64,000 nucleotides of DNA from Bordetella parapertussis (GCA_945870575.1 CAMBSK010000002.1:62001-126000), one strand, 5' to 3'; numbered from the stretch's first letter, positions 27,169 through 36,801 are shown. The notes: generated from the sequence alone by a model not told the origin. Numbers and translations are program-made.

Positions 27169-28077
27169 TCAATGCTCTCGCTGCAATACCCAATCAGCCA
27201 AAGCCTGCAATGCTTGCGTTTGCACCAGGCCACTGTCCGCCAAGGACTGTTGCGCCTGCTGCGCCAAATTTGTTGCTTCTTTTTTTGCGCCATGCAGACC
27301 CAGCAATGACACATACGTGGGTTTGTTGTTGTCTGCGTCCTTGCCCGCTGTTTTACCCAGCACGGCGGTGTCTGCGGTGACGTCCAGAATATCGTCGACC
27401 ACTTGAAACGCCACACCCAGCGCCTGTCCGTAAGACAACAGCGCTTGCATGGCCGTGGCATCCGCCTGCGCCGCCACCGCGCCCATTTGCACGCTGGTCT
27501 CCAACAATGCGCCGGTTTTGCAGCGGTGCATCAGTCTCAGCTGTTGAAGCGAAAGTTGTTCACCGACACTGGCCAAATCGATAGCCTGTCCGCCCGCCAT
27601 GCCAGCGTGCCCGGCACCGCGCGCCAGCAAGCTGCACAAGCGCGCCTGTACTTGCGCAGGAATATCGCTGTGTTCAGGTGTCAACAATTCAAACGCCAAT
27701 GTTTGCAAAGCGTCGCCTGCCAGCAGCGCACCGGCTTCGCCGTATTTCACATGCACGGTCGGTTTGCCGCGCCTAAGCACATCGTTGTCCATGCACGGCA
27801 TGTCGTCATGCACCAATGAGTAAGCGTGAATCAATTCGATGGCGCAGGCGGCGCGCATACCGGCGTCTGACATCCATGCAGAAAGTGTGTGAGCGCCGCA
27901 AGCCTCCAAGCTCGCGAGCACCAGCAAAGGTCGCAAGCGCTTGCCCCCATCGAGCACTGCGTAGCGCATGGCTTCACCTAAGCCAGCGGGCGCATCCGCA
28001 GGCACCCATGCGGTGAGGGCTTGCTCCACTGCCAGCAATTGGTGGCGGCTCCAGTCGTTCATGTCAAAGCCGCTCAT
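27169..28077 (-). CDS. ispA: Farnesyl diphosphate synthase IspA
   Basis: The 302-residue prenyl synthase has [26 protein letters not shown] and [12 protein letters not shown], the two aspartate-rich motifs that hold Mg2+ and diphosphate. It makes C15 diphosphate from IPP and DMAPP. Its start overlaps the xseB stop, the usual xseB-ispA pairing. The common third gene, dxs, does not follow. The nnrU gene stands there instead. Confidence 0.9.
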   Translation of the reverse strand: MSGFDMNDWSRHQLLAVEQALTAWVPADAPAGLGEAMRYAVLDGGKRLRPLLVLASLEACGAHTLSAWMSDAGMRAACAIELIHAYSLVHDDMPCMDNDVLRRGKPTVHVKYGEAGALLAGDALQTLAFELLTPEHSDIPAQVQARLCSLLARGAGHAGMAGGQAIDLASVGEQLSLQQLRLMHRCKTGALLETSVQMGAVAAQADATAMQALLSYGQALGVAFQVVDDILDVTADTAVLGKTAGKDADNNKPTYVSLLGLHGAKKEATNLAQQAQQSLADSGLVQTQALQALADWVLQREH

Positions 28078-28334
28078 TCGGCGTTACCCGACCAGTTTTT
28101 CAAGCTACCGGCTTCCAGCACTTGTATTTGCGCTTCAACCGCTTGCAAGCGTGAGCGGCAATGTTCCAATAAAAATGCACCGCGCTGGTAGGACTGCAAC
28201 ATATTAGCCAGCGGCATTTGACCCGACTCCATGCGTGCCACCAATTGCTCTAACTCCTGCAAACCTGCTTCGTAACTGGCGGGTTCCTGCTGTGCATCGG
28301 CAGTGGCAGCATTGGTTTTGGCAGCTTTGGTCAT
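28074..28334 (-). CDS. xseB: Exodeoxyribonuclease VII small subunit
   Basis: The 86-residue protein has the family core [21 protein letters not shown] (written here as its start and end) followed by an amphipathic helix ending in [13 protein letters not shown]. It is the small subunit that pairs in several copies with XseA. It overlaps ispA, as is common in proteobacteria. The length is typical. Confidence 0.9.
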   Translation of the reverse strand: MTKAAKTNAATADAQQEPASYEAGLQELEQLVARMESGQMPLANMLQSYQRGAFLLEHCRSRLQAVEAQIQVLEAGSLKNWSGNAE

Positions 28335-28462
28335 GTGTTTGGCATCTTGAGTGTGCAGATTGTAGGCGTGTGTTAAAGCGCGGCTACAATCCGCTTCCGC
28401 CTGGCAACTGAGCCAGTTTTTTGTTTCTCTCCCTGTGGGGAGTCTTTAGGTCAGGACGTCGT

Positions 28463-29587
28463 ATGTCTGATTTAAGTCTTCAACTGCAGCAGGCCACTGG
28501 CCAACTCTCAGTTACAAGCTATTTTGATGAAGCGCTGTATCAGCGTGAAATGCACACGTTGTTCAAGCAAGGCCCGAGCTATGTCGGCCATGTTTTGTCA
28601 GTGCCGCAAATAGGCGACTATTTTGCTTTGCCGCAAGAGAACGAAGGTCGCGCGTTGATTCGTACGCCGCAGGGCATACAACTTATCTCCAACGTATGCA
28701 GACACCGTCAAGCGGTGATGCTCAAAGGTCGCGGCAACCTGAATGATCCGGCCAAATCCATGGGCGGCAACGTGATCTGCCCCTTGCACCGCTGGACCTA
28801 TGCCACTGACGGGCAGTTGCTGGGTGCGCCGCATTTTCAACACGATCCCTGCCTGAACCTGCAAAACTACCCGCTACAGGAATGGAACGGCATGTTGTTC
28901 GAGGCCAACGGACGTGATGTCGCTGCCGACATGGCAGCACTGGGCCCGCACAAGCAACTCGATTTCACCGGCTACGCGCTTGACCATGTGGAAATGCACG
29001 TGTGCAACTACAACTGGAAAACCTTCATTGAGGTTTACCTGGAGGACTACCATGTCGGCCCATTCCATCCCGGTCTGGGCAACTTTGTCACGTGTGAAGA
29101 TTTGCAGTGGCAAATGGGCGATCATTTCTCGGTGCAAACCGTGGGTGTGGCCAACCGCCTGGGCAAGGCCGGCAGCCCGGTGTATGAACGCTGGCACGAG
29201 GCCTTGCTGAATTACACGCAAGGTGAAACGCCTAAGCACGGCGCCATCTGGCTGACCTATTACCCGCACATCATGGTGGAGTGGTACCCGCAGGTGCTGA
29301 CCGTATCTACCCTGCACCCTATGGGCCCAGGCAAAACCATGAACATCGTTAAATTTTTCTACCCTGAGGAAATCGTCGCGTTTGAACCTGATTTCGTTGA
29401 AGCCCAACGCGCAGCCTACATGGAAACTTGCGTAGAAGACGATGAAATTGCCGAACGCATGGACCAGGGCCGCTTGGCATTGATGCAACGCGGCGACAAC
29501 CAGTTCGGCCCGTACCAAAGCCCGATGGAAGACGGCATGCAGCATTTCCATGAGTGGTACCACCGCCACATGAAGCCCAACAGTTAG
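28463..29587 (+). CDS. Rieske non-heme iron oxygenase alpha subunit
   Basis: The protein has 374 residues from ATG 28463. The Rieske centre ligands appear in NVCRHR and ICPLHRW (residues ~73-112). The mononuclear iron site fits EVYLEDYHVGPFHPGL, with two histidines, and a later aspartate. The family includes ring-hydroxylating dioxygenases and O- or N-demethylases, and the substrate cannot be named from sequence. It stands alone: no ferredoxin, reductase or beta subunit is adjacent. The gene is divergent from xseB, and a short space with a likely promoter separates them. Confidence 0.85.
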   Translation: MSDLSLQLQQATGQLSVTSYFDEALYQREMHTLFKQGPSYVGHVLSVPQIGDYFALPQENEGRALIRTPQGIQLISNVCRHRQAVMLKGRGNLNDPAKSMGGNVICPLHRWTYATDGQLLGAPHFQHDPCLNLQNYPLQEWNGMLFEANGRDVAADMAALGPHKQLDFTGYALDHVEMHVCNYNWKTFIEVYLEDYHVGPFHPGLGNFVTCEDLQWQMGDHFSVQTVGVANRLGKAGSPVYERWHEALLNYTQGETPKHGAIWLTYYPHIMVEWYPQVLTVSTLHPMGPGKTMNIVKFFYPEEIVAFEPDFVEAQRAAYMETCVEDDEIAERMDQGRLALMQRGDNQFGPYQSPMEDGMQHFHEWYHRHMKPNS

Positions 29588-29666
29588 TACAGATTTTTTG
29601 CAGATTTCACGCTAGCAATTAACGCAACCGCACCGTCCCCGTTTCACTCGCTGAGGAATATTGATC

Positions 29667-30515
29667 ATGTACACCACCTTGATATCTGCCGACGATTTGA
29701 AAAGTTTGAGCGGTAACTTTCGCGTGTTTGATTGCAGCGCGGATCTGGCCAAACCCGAAGCAGGGCACCAGCAGTTTGAAGAGCAACACATCGCCGGTGC
29801 GGCGTTTGCAGATATCAATACCGATTTGTCGACCCACGACAAAACACAGGCGGTGAACGGCGGTCGCCATCCCCTGCCCTCGCGTGAACATTTCGCCAAA
29901 TGGTTGTCAGCCAACGGCGTATCCAACGACACCCAAGTGGTGGTCTACGACAGACAAGGCATGAACTACTGCGGCCGCTTGTGGTGGATGCTTAAATGGT
30001 GCGGCCACGAGGCCGTGGCAGTGCTAGACGGTGGCCTGCAAGCCTGGGTGGCGCAAGCCGGTGCTGTTCAAACCGGTGCTGCCGACAAAGCGCTTGCAGC
30101 CCATTTTGTATTGGGTGCACCGCTGGTTGAACTCAAACTCACGGCTGATGTGGCTGGCAACCTGGGCAAACCTTCGCAAACCATTGTGGATGCACGTGCG
30201 CCTGCACGTTACAAAGGCGAAACCGAGCCGTTTGACCCGGTCGCAGGCCATATACCCGGCGCATTGAACAGACCTTTCAACAGCAATATTGCAAGCGACG
30301 GTTTGATGAAACCAGCGTCAATACTGCGTGCTGAATTTGACGCCTTGCTGAGTTTGCAACATGCCAGAACCGTGGTTCACCACTGCGGCAGCGGCATCAG
30401 CGCCGTCCCGAATATTCTGGCCATGGAAGTTGCCGGTTTAGGTCGTACCGCTTTGTATGCCGGCAGCTGGAGTGAATGGTGTAACACGCCCGGCTTGCCT
30501 TGCGCCAAAGCTTGA
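29667..30515 (+). CDS. sseA: 3-Mercaptopyruvate sulfurtransferase
   Basis: The protein has 282 residues from ATG 29667, with GAGGAA upstream. It has two rhodanese domains. The active-site loop in the second reads HHCGSGISAVPN, matching the CGSG(V/I) loop of mercaptopyruvate sulfurtransferases rather than the C-R-x-G loop of thiosulfate sulfurtransferases. The first domain keeps DRQGMNYCGRLWWML. It transfers sulfur from 3-mercaptopyruvate to thiols or cyanide. No operon partner is evident. Confidence 0.88.
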   Translation: MYTTLISADDLKSLSGNFRVFDCSADLAKPEAGHQQFEEQHIAGAAFADINTDLSTHDKTQAVNGGRHPLPSREHFAKWLSANGVSNDTQVVVYDRQGMNYCGRLWWMLKWCGHEAVAVLDGGLQAWVAQAGAVQTGAADKALAAHFVLGAPLVELKLTADVAGNLGKPSQTIVDARAPARYKGETEPFDPVAGHIPGALNRPFNSNIASDGLMKPASILRAEFDALLSLQHARTVVHHCGSGISAVPNILAMEVAGLGRTALYAGSWSEWCNTPGLPCAKA

Positions 30516-30825
30516 AGCGGATAAGTTTTAATTTAAACAGCATTTAACGCGGCAGAAGATTACAAATATTTACAATCTCATACGATTAACAAATGTGTTT
30601 TGTATTGGTGCGAGAAAGTTTGTTTCACTAAAGACAACTGAATAACAGAACTAATCAGTTAAGTAGCTGCCTTTTGCTTTTGGAAGCATTTTATTTGTTC
30701 TGGTTTTTTATTTGAAAAACTCTTTTTTCTACTGTAAAACAAAAAATAACGGGGTTTTATTTATAAACAATGATATAAACGGGATAGTATTTTCGCACCC
30801 TGTAAATCATTTTTAAAGGAACACC
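30516..30825. other. AT-rich 310-bp intergenic region
   Basis: This gap is clearly more AT-rich than its surroundings, with many A/T runs and several TATAAT-like hexamers. It probably carries the promoter of the acetamidase gene (site AAAGGAACACC before the ATG). I saw no gene, hairpin terminator or known operator. Confidence 0.5.
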
Positions 30826-32079
30826 ATGTTTACCAAATTGCCATCCTGGGGTTTATTGGTATTGGGCCTTGCTTTGAGCAATGCCTTTGCCGACACCACA
30901 GAAGTCAAAACTCAAACCATTGTTGAAGTGAAAAAAAGCGGCGGCCATTGCGAGCAAGACCCGAACTGCTTTAACCGCTACCACCCCGCCATCAAACCTG
31001 TGGCGCGTGCCAAGCCCGGCGACCTGATCGTGGTACACACACGTGACGCCTTGGATGCCAATCTGAACATGAATTCTTTACCCAAAGACGTCACAGCCAT
31101 TGACACCAACTTGATTCACCCCATGACGGGTCCGATCTACATCGAGGGCGCAAAGCGCGGCGATGTACTGGCCATCAAACTGATTGACATCAACCCCAAC
31201 GAATACGGCTACACCACCTTGATTCCTGGCTTTGGCTTTTTGCCAGACATGTTTCCGGATCCTTACGTAGCCAATTGGAAGTTGAACCGTTATGAAGCTG
31301 TGTCGGCTCAGTTACCCGGTGTTCGCATTCCCATGAACGGTTTCATGGGCTCCGTCGGTGTCATGCCCGGTGAAGAAGAAGTCGAAAAATGGCTGGCCCG
31401 TGAAAACCAATTGGGCGCTGCCGGCGGTGTAGCACTGCCCCCTCAGCCCATCAGCGCTCGCCCAGCCGACATCTGCGGCCCCAAAGGCAGCCACAAAGAC
31501 AAATGCCTGCGCACAGTACCTCCTCGTGAAAACGGCGGCAACATGGACGTCAAGCAAATGGTTGAAGGCACTACCCTGCTGTTGCCTTGCTTCATAGACG
31601 GCTGCGGCTTCTTCATCGGTGACGTGCACTACGCACAAGGCGACGGCGAAGTGGCCGGCACCGCTATCGAAATGGGTGCTATCGTGACAGTCTCCACCGA
31701 GATTCGCAAAGGCATGGCTTCTTTGATCAAACAGCCCATGTTCGAAGGCGGCTCACAAATCAAAAAACTCGAGCCTGACAGCTTCCACGCCGTGGTCGGA
31801 TATCCGCTGAAAAAAGCGGGTGAAGTGCCGCCACAATGGGCTTATCTGAACAGTGAAAAAATCAAGCCTTTGACCAACCTGTCGAATGATTTGACTTTGG
31901 CTGCACGCAACTCCATGATCGCCATGCTTGACTGGTTGATGGTCACCAAAGGCCTGAGCAAAGAACAAGCCCTGGTGATTGCCAGCGTCGCTTGTGACCT
32001 GCGCATCAGCAACGTCGTGGATGTGCCAAACTATGCCGTCACCACCATCTGCCCGATGGAGATTTTCAGTAAAAAATAA
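30826..32079 (+). CDS. Exported acetamidase/formamidase family protein
   Basis: The protein has 417 residues with a cleavable signal peptide (hydrophobic residues 9-20, ending A-F-A-D). The mature part follows the FmdA/AmdA amidase fold: H-P-M-T-G-P-I-Y-I-E-G-A, then G-D-V-L-A-I-K-L, GFMGSVGVMPG and DVHYAQGDGEVAGTAIEMG. Family members hydrolyse formamide or acetamide to the acid and ammonia and are normally cytoplasmic, so a signal peptide is unusual. Two cysteine pairs in the mature part (near HCEQDPNCF and ICGPKGSHKDKC) could be disulfides, in keeping with a periplasmic home. Confidence 0.8.
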   Translation: MFTKLPSWGLLVLGLALSNAFADTTEVKTQTIVEVKKSGGHCEQDPNCFNRYHPAIKPVARAKPGDLIVVHTRDALDANLNMNSLPKDVTAIDTNLIHPMTGPIYIEGAKRGDVLAIKLIDINPNEYGYTTLIPGFGFLPDMFPDPYVANWKLNRYEAVSAQLPGVRIPMNGFMGSVGVMPGEEEVEKWLARENQLGAAGGVALPPQPISARPADICGPKGSHKDKCLRTVPPRENGGNMDVKQMVEGTTLLLPCFIDGCGFFIGDVHYAQGDGEVAGTAIEMGAIVTVSTEIRKGMASLIKQPMFEGGSQIKKLEPDSFHAVVGYPLKKAGEVPPQWAYLNSEKIKPLTNLSNDLTLAARNSMIAMLDWLMVTKGLSKEQALVIASVACDLRISNVVDVPNYAVTTICPMEIFSKK

Positions 32080-32096
32080 AGCCCACAAGGCTTGCC

Positions 32097-32128
32097 AAAA
32101 AGAGCGAGTCCTACTCGCTCTTTTTTTT
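32097..32128 (+). terminator. Intrinsic terminator after the acetamidase gene
   Basis: A 9-bp perfect stem, AGAGCGAGT / ACTCGCTCT, with a 3-base loop is preceded by A residues and followed by eight Ts. It lies 18 bp after the stop. It separates the amidase gene from the small exported-protein operon that follows. Confidence 0.9.
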
Positions 32129-32140
32129 GGAATTTAAAAC

Positions 32141-32719
32141 ATGCAAAGACGATCATTCAATTCACGCTTAACGCTCGCGTTGGCTGCTGCCATGTTCCCC
32201 TTGGCCAAAGCAATGGCTCACACGCCCTACCGTTTCTGGGATGTATTTCGCAAACGAAATATGCAGATCATGACTTCCCATGCAGACTACACAGGCGACG
32301 AGATCGGAGACGCTTGGGTTGCTGTGTTGCGCGAAAACCTGCCTTTGAGCAGAGCCATGGTAAGCCGCACCCATGACATGCCCCGTATCGCCAGCTTGCT
32401 TAAAACCGATCAGGTCAAGAGCGCAGTGTTGTCTTACCAGCATGCAAGACTGATGTTCACAGGTGAGCCCCCGTTTGAAGAGTTTGTTCCGTTGCAGCTG
32501 GAAATATTGGCGGACAACGGCAAGTACCTGCTGGTGACTCTCCCCAATCTTCCGCTCTACCATGGTTATCTGGTCACCACCGCCTTGATGGAGGCTGCCG
32601 ACAAGCTGCAATTGATCGATCCGGGCAAGGGTCGGTTCGGCATGCCGGTTCATGCAGGTGCTCAGGCCTATTTCCGCGGCGAAAAACTCGAGCCACCACC
32701 TATACCTGTTGAAAAATGA
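32141..32719 (+). CDS. Exported protein resembling a short TAXI-type solute-binding protein
   Basis: The 192-residue protein has an N-terminal leader with an arginine pair (QRRSF) and a hydrophobic stretch to about residue 26 (A-M-A-H). The C-terminus reads G-M-P-V-H-A-G-A-Q-A-Y-F-R-G, which recalls the I-P-x-H-P-G-A-x-x-Y-x-x end of TAXI solute receptors of TRAP transporters. At 192 residues it is shorter than full TAXI proteins (about 300). No TRAP permease gene is nearby. The stop overlaps the next gene by 4 bp. The assignment is tentative. Confidence 0.45.
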   Translation: MQRRSFNSRLTLALAAAMFPLAKAMAHTPYRFWDVFRKRNMQIMTSHADYTGDEIGDAWVAVLRENLPLSRAMVSRTHDMPRIASLLKTDQVKSAVLSYQHARLMFTGEPPFEEFVPLQLEILADNGKYLLVTLPNLPLYHGYLVTTALMEAADKLQLIDPGKGRFGMPVHAGAQAYFRGEKLEPPPIPVEK

Positions 32720-33435
32720 AGAGCTCTCAAGCTTTGCGTTTTTGTGCACTCGTCTTTGGCTTGCTGCTCTGCTTTCACAGCCTAGCGCATGAATCCATCA
32801 CCACCGAGGCGCGTAAAAATTATTTAGCCAAACTGCAAGAGTCTTACCAGGTGCAAGCAAGCAATCCGCCTGCACCTGTCAAAGCCAAAGCTATTTACCA
32901 GATAGGCGCAACGCTGGAGGAAATCCGCGACCTGTTTAACCAGGACATCATCAGCCACGGCGCGGTCAAAGGTCTTGAATCCACCTTGCTGTTGAATGAA
33001 CTTGCGCGCGCCGGGTTCAAAATGGAGATGTCTACCAAAATAGGTTTGTATGTGTCGCAACTGCATTACTACCGGGATGCTATCAAGCTCGACGGCAAAG
33101 CCTCTTACGCAGACCACGCTAGGTACCTGCTGCTGAAAAACCATTTCTATGACAGCTTCACCGATAATCCGTTGGCTCCTTTTTCACAAACAAAAGAGGA
33201 ATTGCTCGAACTGATTGACACTGGTGAGCGGTTACTCAAAGTCAAAGAAAACAACGTCAATGCCGAAGAAGTGAAATTCATTCTGGCCATCCACTACCTT
33301 CAAGCCATGCAGCAACAACTGATCAGCAAAGATGAGGGACAGAAAAAATTCAAAAAACTGCTGACCGAGTTGCGCAAGGAATACCCGCAAAGCCTCAAAC
33401 CTCTGACACTTGAAGCATTAAGCCCGACACCATGA
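32716..33435 (+). CDS. Exported protein of unknown function
   Basis: The 239-residue protein has a signal peptide (residues 1-25, ending S-L-A-H). The mature part is helical and charged, without cysteine, and may hold TPR-like helical repeats (for example KAKAIYQIGATLEEIRDL). I do not recognise the family. It overlaps the preceding gene by 4 bp and the HupE-like gene by 4 bp, so the three are one operon and probably act together at the membrane or in the periplasm. Confidence 0.5.
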   Translation: MKSSQALRFCALVFGLLLCFHSLAHESITTEARKNYLAKLQESYQVQASNPPAPVKAKAIYQIGATLEEIRDLFNQDIISHGAVKGLESTLLLNELARAGFKMEMSTKIGLYVSQLHYYRDAIKLDGKASYADHARYLLLKNHFYDSFTDNPLAPFSQTKEELLELIDTGERLLKVKENNVNAEEVKFILAIHYLQAMQQQLISKDEGQKKFKKLLTELRKEYPQSLKPLTLEALSPTP

Positions 33436-34595
33436 CCTTACCTTTGGTACCCAAGATCTTATTTAGCCTACGTTTATGGCTAACTCAAACCTTGGTACTT
33501 TTTTGCGTGTATGGCAATTTAGCTATGGCACACCAGACAGGGAACAGCTACCTGACAGTCAGCGAAGCCGACGGGCGTTTGCAACTGGAAATCGACTTTA
33601 TCGTGCGTGACTTAGGCAATCTGCTGCAAGCACCCGGCCAGCCCAACGAACCACCACCCGCACCTGACAAATTGCTGTCCTTGCAAGCCCCCATCACCAC
33701 AGCCATTCAAAAGTCATTGACCATTGAAGTGGATGAGCAGGCCATCCCGCTGGAGTTTCTGACGCAATCCGTCGTGTTACATAACGACGGCTTGTACGTG
33801 CGTCAGCGTTTCAGCGGCTGCACCCTGCCTGCTGATGCGAAATTCATTGTGGTGCGCTATGAATTCTTCACACAAAACGACAAGCTAGGTCGCGCGTTTT
33901 TCAAACTCGTGATGCGCAATGACGAAATATCTTCAGTCTTTGACCAGACCAGCTCGATTCAGCGGTTTGCGCTCGGGGAAACCAAACGCTGGTCAACCAT
34001 AGGACTGTTCACCAAAGAAGGTGCCAAGCACATCTGGGAAGGCGCAGACCATTTGCTGTTTTTGTTGACCCTGCTGCTGCCGGGCTTGATGCTGACCATA
34101 CGTTTAGCGGATGCCTCAGGTAACTTACTGCCGACGAACCGCGCCGCAGAAAAATTTACCCTCAAGGTCGTCACCGCCTTCACGCTGGCGCATTCCATCA
34201 CGCTGGCCTGCTCCGTCTTCGGCTGGGTCAGCCTGCCGGATAAATTGATTGAATCCCTGATCGCTTTGTCCATCATGGTCTCGGCACTGCTCAATCTGCA
34301 AACGCGGTTTCACATCAGTCACTGGAAACTGGCTTTTCTTTTCGGCTTGATTCACGGCATGGGATTCGCCAACGGCTTGAAAGAACTCGGCCTGTCTTCG
34401 AGCTACTTTCTGGAAACCCTGTTTGCGTTCAACCTGGGCGTGGAACTCGGCCAACTGTCTGCCGTTATTCTGGTGGCGGTGCCGGTGTTGCTGTTGGCGC
34501 GGCAAGCCGAGGCTAAGCAACGCGTACTCAAATACGGTTCTATCGCCGTCTTACTCACCTCTATGGTTTGGCTGGCGCAAAGGTTAATGGCCTGA
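33432..34595 (+). CDS. HupE/UreJ-family membrane protein with exported N-terminal domain
   Basis: The protein has 387 residues. A leader at residues 10-30 is followed by a roughly 150-residue extracytoplasmic region starting HQTGNSYLTVSE. The C-terminal half has about six helices and the HupE/UreJ core GAKHIWEGADHLLFLLTLLL and HWKLAFLFGLIHGMGFA. Some members of this family are nickel or cobalt permeases, while the long-N-terminus subgroup is uncharacterised. It is the last gene of a three-gene operon. The histidines in the core could bind metal. Confidence 0.75.
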   Translation: MTLPLVPKILFSLRLWLTQTLVLFCVYGNLAMAHQTGNSYLTVSEADGRLQLEIDFIVRDLGNLLQAPGQPNEPPPAPDKLLSLQAPITTAIQKSLTIEVDEQAIPLEFLTQSVVLHNDGLYVRQRFSGCTLPADAKFIVVRYEFFTQNDKLGRAFFKLVMRNDEISSVFDQTSSIQRFALGETKRWSTIGLFTKEGAKHIWEGADHLLFLLTLLLPGLMLTIRLADASGNLLPTNRAAEKFTLKVVTAFTLAHSITLACSVFGWVSLPDKLIESLIALSIMVSALLNLQTRFHISHWKLAFLFGLIHGMGFANGLKELGLSSSYFLETLFAFNLGVELGQLSAVILVAVPVLLLARQAEAKQRVLKYGSIAVLLTSMVWLAQRLMA

Positions 34596-34606
34596 CAGGC
34601 TACTGG

Positions 34607-34631
34607 GCTAACAGCCAAGTCCGGGCTGTTA
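34607..34631. terminator. Hairpin between convergent hupE-like and enoyl-CoA hydratase genes
   Basis: An 8-bp stem, TAACAGCC / GGCTGTTA, lies 12 bp after the HupE-like stop and 27 bp beyond the 3' end of the opposite-strand gene. A long U run is missing, so termination may be partial or serve both strands. Confidence 0.45.
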
Positions 34632-34658
34632 ACCATTTCTCAGTCAGTACTTTCCTGC

Positions 34659-35414
34659 TTAAGACCTGTTTAAAAAAGCTTGGAAACTTTGCTGCGCTTC
34701 TTCGTTATGCGCGCCGCGGGCCATGCGCTGCATGGACACGGCATAAGCCTGCGCCTGAGGCAACTCCATTTGTTCGTAAAAACCTTGTTTACCTGAAGCT
34801 TTGGAAGCTGCGCTGCCGCGTGTGGCGCGCTGCATCAAATCCAGACAAGCGGCATCAAGTTGATCATGCGGCACCACTCGATTCACCAAACCCCAGTCGG
34901 CTGCAGTTTGTGCGTTGATAGGGTCGCCGGTCAAAGCCAGTTCAAGCGCGCGTTTGCGACCTATGCTGCGGGATACAGCCACCAGCGGCGTATGGCAAAA
35001 CAAACTGCCCTTGCCACCGGGCAAAGCAAACGCAGCCTGTTCAGAGGCAATCACCAAATCGCAAGTGGCCACCAGTTGGCAACCGGCCGCTGTGGCCAAG
35101 GCATGCACACGCGCCAGCACCGGCTGAGGCATGTGTTGCAAGCTGTTCATCATGTCGGTGCAAGCGGCAAACAACTGCTGCAAATGCGCAGCATCTGCAC
35201 CTGCCATGTCAGCAAAGTTATGCCCTGCTGAAAACACAGGCCCGTTGGCGGCCAGTATCACGCCGCGCGCATCGCCTGCAGCAATCTGCGCAAACGCCAA
35301 GGTCAACTCGCGCATCATCTCAAGCGATAAGGCGTTGCGTTTGTCAGGCAGGTTAAGCGTCACCGTGGCGATGCCCTGTGCTTGACTGAGTTGCAAACAT
35401 GAGAATTGCGTCAT
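34659..35414 (-). CDS. Enoyl-CoA hydratase/isomerase family protein
   Basis: The 251-residue crotonase-fold protein has an oxyanion-hole segment AAGCQLVATCDLVIAS and a start matching NLPDKRNALS. The active-site region GKGSLFCHTPLVAVSRSIGR replaces the two classical catalytic glutamates, so the exact reaction is uncertain. It may be a hydratase, isomerase or other CoA-ester enzyme. It stands next to the CDGSH protein gene on the same strand. Confidence 0.8.
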   Translation of the reverse strand: MTQFSCLQLSQAQGIATVTLNLPDKRNALSLEMMRELTLAFAQIAAGDARGVILAANGPVFSAGHNFADMAGADAAHLQQLFAACTDMMNSLQHMPQPVLARVHALATAAGCQLVATCDLVIASEQAAFALPGGKGSLFCHTPLVAVSRSIGRKRALELALTGDPINAQTAADWGLVNRVVPHDQLDAACLDLMQRATRGSAASKASGKQGFYEQMELPQAQAYAVSMQRMARGAHNEEAQQSFQAFLNRS

Positions 35415-35509
35415 GTGTTCACCTGTTCAATATGTGGCTGGCCGATGTGCGCAAAGCCATGTCAATCTGAAAAGAGTCCACCCGCAGATGCAAGCAGTAC
35501 CCTTGAGCT

Positions 35510-35755
35510 TCAAGGCAGTTTGTTGTGCGCGCCGTCGCACAATGGTTTGTTGGCACTGTGTTTGCAGCCGCAGAAATACACGGTCTTGCTTTCATCAGCA
35601 TCAAATTTCACTGGCGTGAAATCAGACCCTTTGTGCGAGCCGTCGCAAAATGGTTGGGATTTGCTTTGCCCGCAGGAACACCAGTAATAGCTTTTACCCG
35701 CCTCGACATCCACTTTGCAAGGGGCTTTTTGAAAGACATGGGGTTCCATAGACAA
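35510..35755 (-). CDS. CDGSH iron-sulfur domain protein, two domains
   Basis: The 81-residue protein has two CDGSH-type motifs in tandem: CSCGQSKSQPFCDGSH and CGCKHSANKPLCDGAH. Each can hold one [2Fe-2S] cluster with three-Cys-one-His ligation. Bacterial small tandem CDGSH proteins (MitoNEET-like type 3) are thought to be redox or cluster-transfer proteins. The gene is 95 bp upstream of the enoyl-CoA hydratase gene, and co-transcription is possible. Confidence 0.88.
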   Translation of the reverse strand: MSMEPHVFQKAPCKVDVEAGKSYYWCSCGQSKSQPFCDGSHKGSDFTPVKFDADESKTVYFCGCKHSANKPLCDGAHNKLP

Positions 35756-35842
35756 CTCCTGTTTGAATAATCTTGCATGTTAAGCCCTGCAAACGCCTCA
35801 CAGCCAAAAAAGCCGACCAGAGCAGACTGAGTTCGAAAGACC

Positions 35843-36637
35843 TCAGTGCAGATGCATCAGTTGTGTGGCCAGCGTGACCAGAGCAATACCTGCCAGCAGC
35901 CAAATCACCTGCATAGTGGTGGCCGAGGCGGACAAACGTTTTTGCAATTGCGGAATCAGATCGGCCAAGGCCACATAGACGTAGCTGCTGCTGGCAATCA
36001 CCAGCATGAATGGCAGCCAGGCTTCGTGTCCGTCGATCAGGAAAAACCCCAGCAAACCACCGACCACCGTGACGCCACCGGCCAGACTGAGTTTGAACAA
36101 GGCAGCGCGGCCCTGACCGAAGCCGCGCTGCAACACGACCAGATCGCCCATGTGGTGCGGGATTTCATGCGCCAGCACCGCCACAGAGGCAGCAGCACCC
36201 AGACTGATATTGGTCATGAAAGCGGCGGCTACCAAAATGCCGTCACCGAAAGCGTGCACGCTGTCACCTGCCAGCACCGCCCAGCTGCCGGCAAAGCCGC
36301 CTGGCGCGTGTTCATGAGAATGGTCATGGTCATGGTCATGGTAATGGTCTTCGCCGTGCTCATGGCCGTGGTGCCACAACTCGGCCTTGTCGAGCAAAAA
36401 GAAAAACACCAGACCGGCCAGCAAAGTCATGAATAAGACCTGCGGCGTGATGTCGGATTCAAACGCTTCGGGCAGCAAATGCATAAATGCCGTGGCGAGT
36501 AAGGCACCAGCCGCCAAACTGAGCAAATGCTGGGTAAAGCGAGCCAGCAGCGCGCGCGCCAATAGCGCTGCCAGCAGCACACTGCCTACACCGGCACTCA
36601 AGGTGCCTGCCAATATTGCCAACAATGTCATGCTCAT
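35843..36637 (-). CDS. ZIP-family divalent metal transporter
   Basis: The 264-residue membrane protein has eight predicted helices. It carries the ZIP core HAFGDGILVAAAFMTN and HEIPHHMGDLVVL, with the two metal-binding histidine sites. A cytoplasmic loop rich in His and Asp (HGHEHGEDHYHDHDHDHSH) probably senses or delivers zinc. The nucleotide repeat of this loop reads as CAT/GGT triplets on the + strand. It may import Zn2+ or Fe2+. It stands alone, and I could not identify a Zur box. Confidence 0.9.
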   Translation of the reverse strand: MSMTLLAILAGTLSAGVGSVLLAALLARALLARFTQHLLSLAAGALLATAFMHLLPEAFESDITPQVLFMTLLAGLVFFFLLDKAELWHHGHEHGEDHYHDHDHDHSHEHAPGGFAGSWAVLAGDSVHAFGDGILVAAAFMTNISLGAAASVAVLAHEIPHHMGDLVVLQRGFGQGRAALFKLSLAGGVTVVGGLLGFFLIDGHEAWLPFMLVIASSSYVYVALADLIPQLQKRLSASATTMQVIWLLAGIALVTLATQLMHLH

Positions 36638-36801
36638 GGGTTTATCGCTTCAAAAAAACCAACCAACAAACCTTCGTCGATGGTAGGTATGGCAGTTAGT
36701 GCATACACTGGCAGTTAAGCTGCCGCATAAGAGGTACCCCGGGCTGCTTTCAGTTAATGACAGTCACGTTCACTAATTATGCGCCGCTGTTTAAAGCAGG
36801 C

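Noticed and set aside
30516-30825. Hidden tRNA or small RNA in the AT-rich gap
   Set aside because: No cloverleaf arms, CCA-preceding stem or G+C-rich hairpin with a U tail could be found.
36310-36345. Tandem CAT/GGT triplets resembling a microsatellite
   Set aside because: They encode the His/Asp-rich loop of the ZIP transporter, which is normal for the family.
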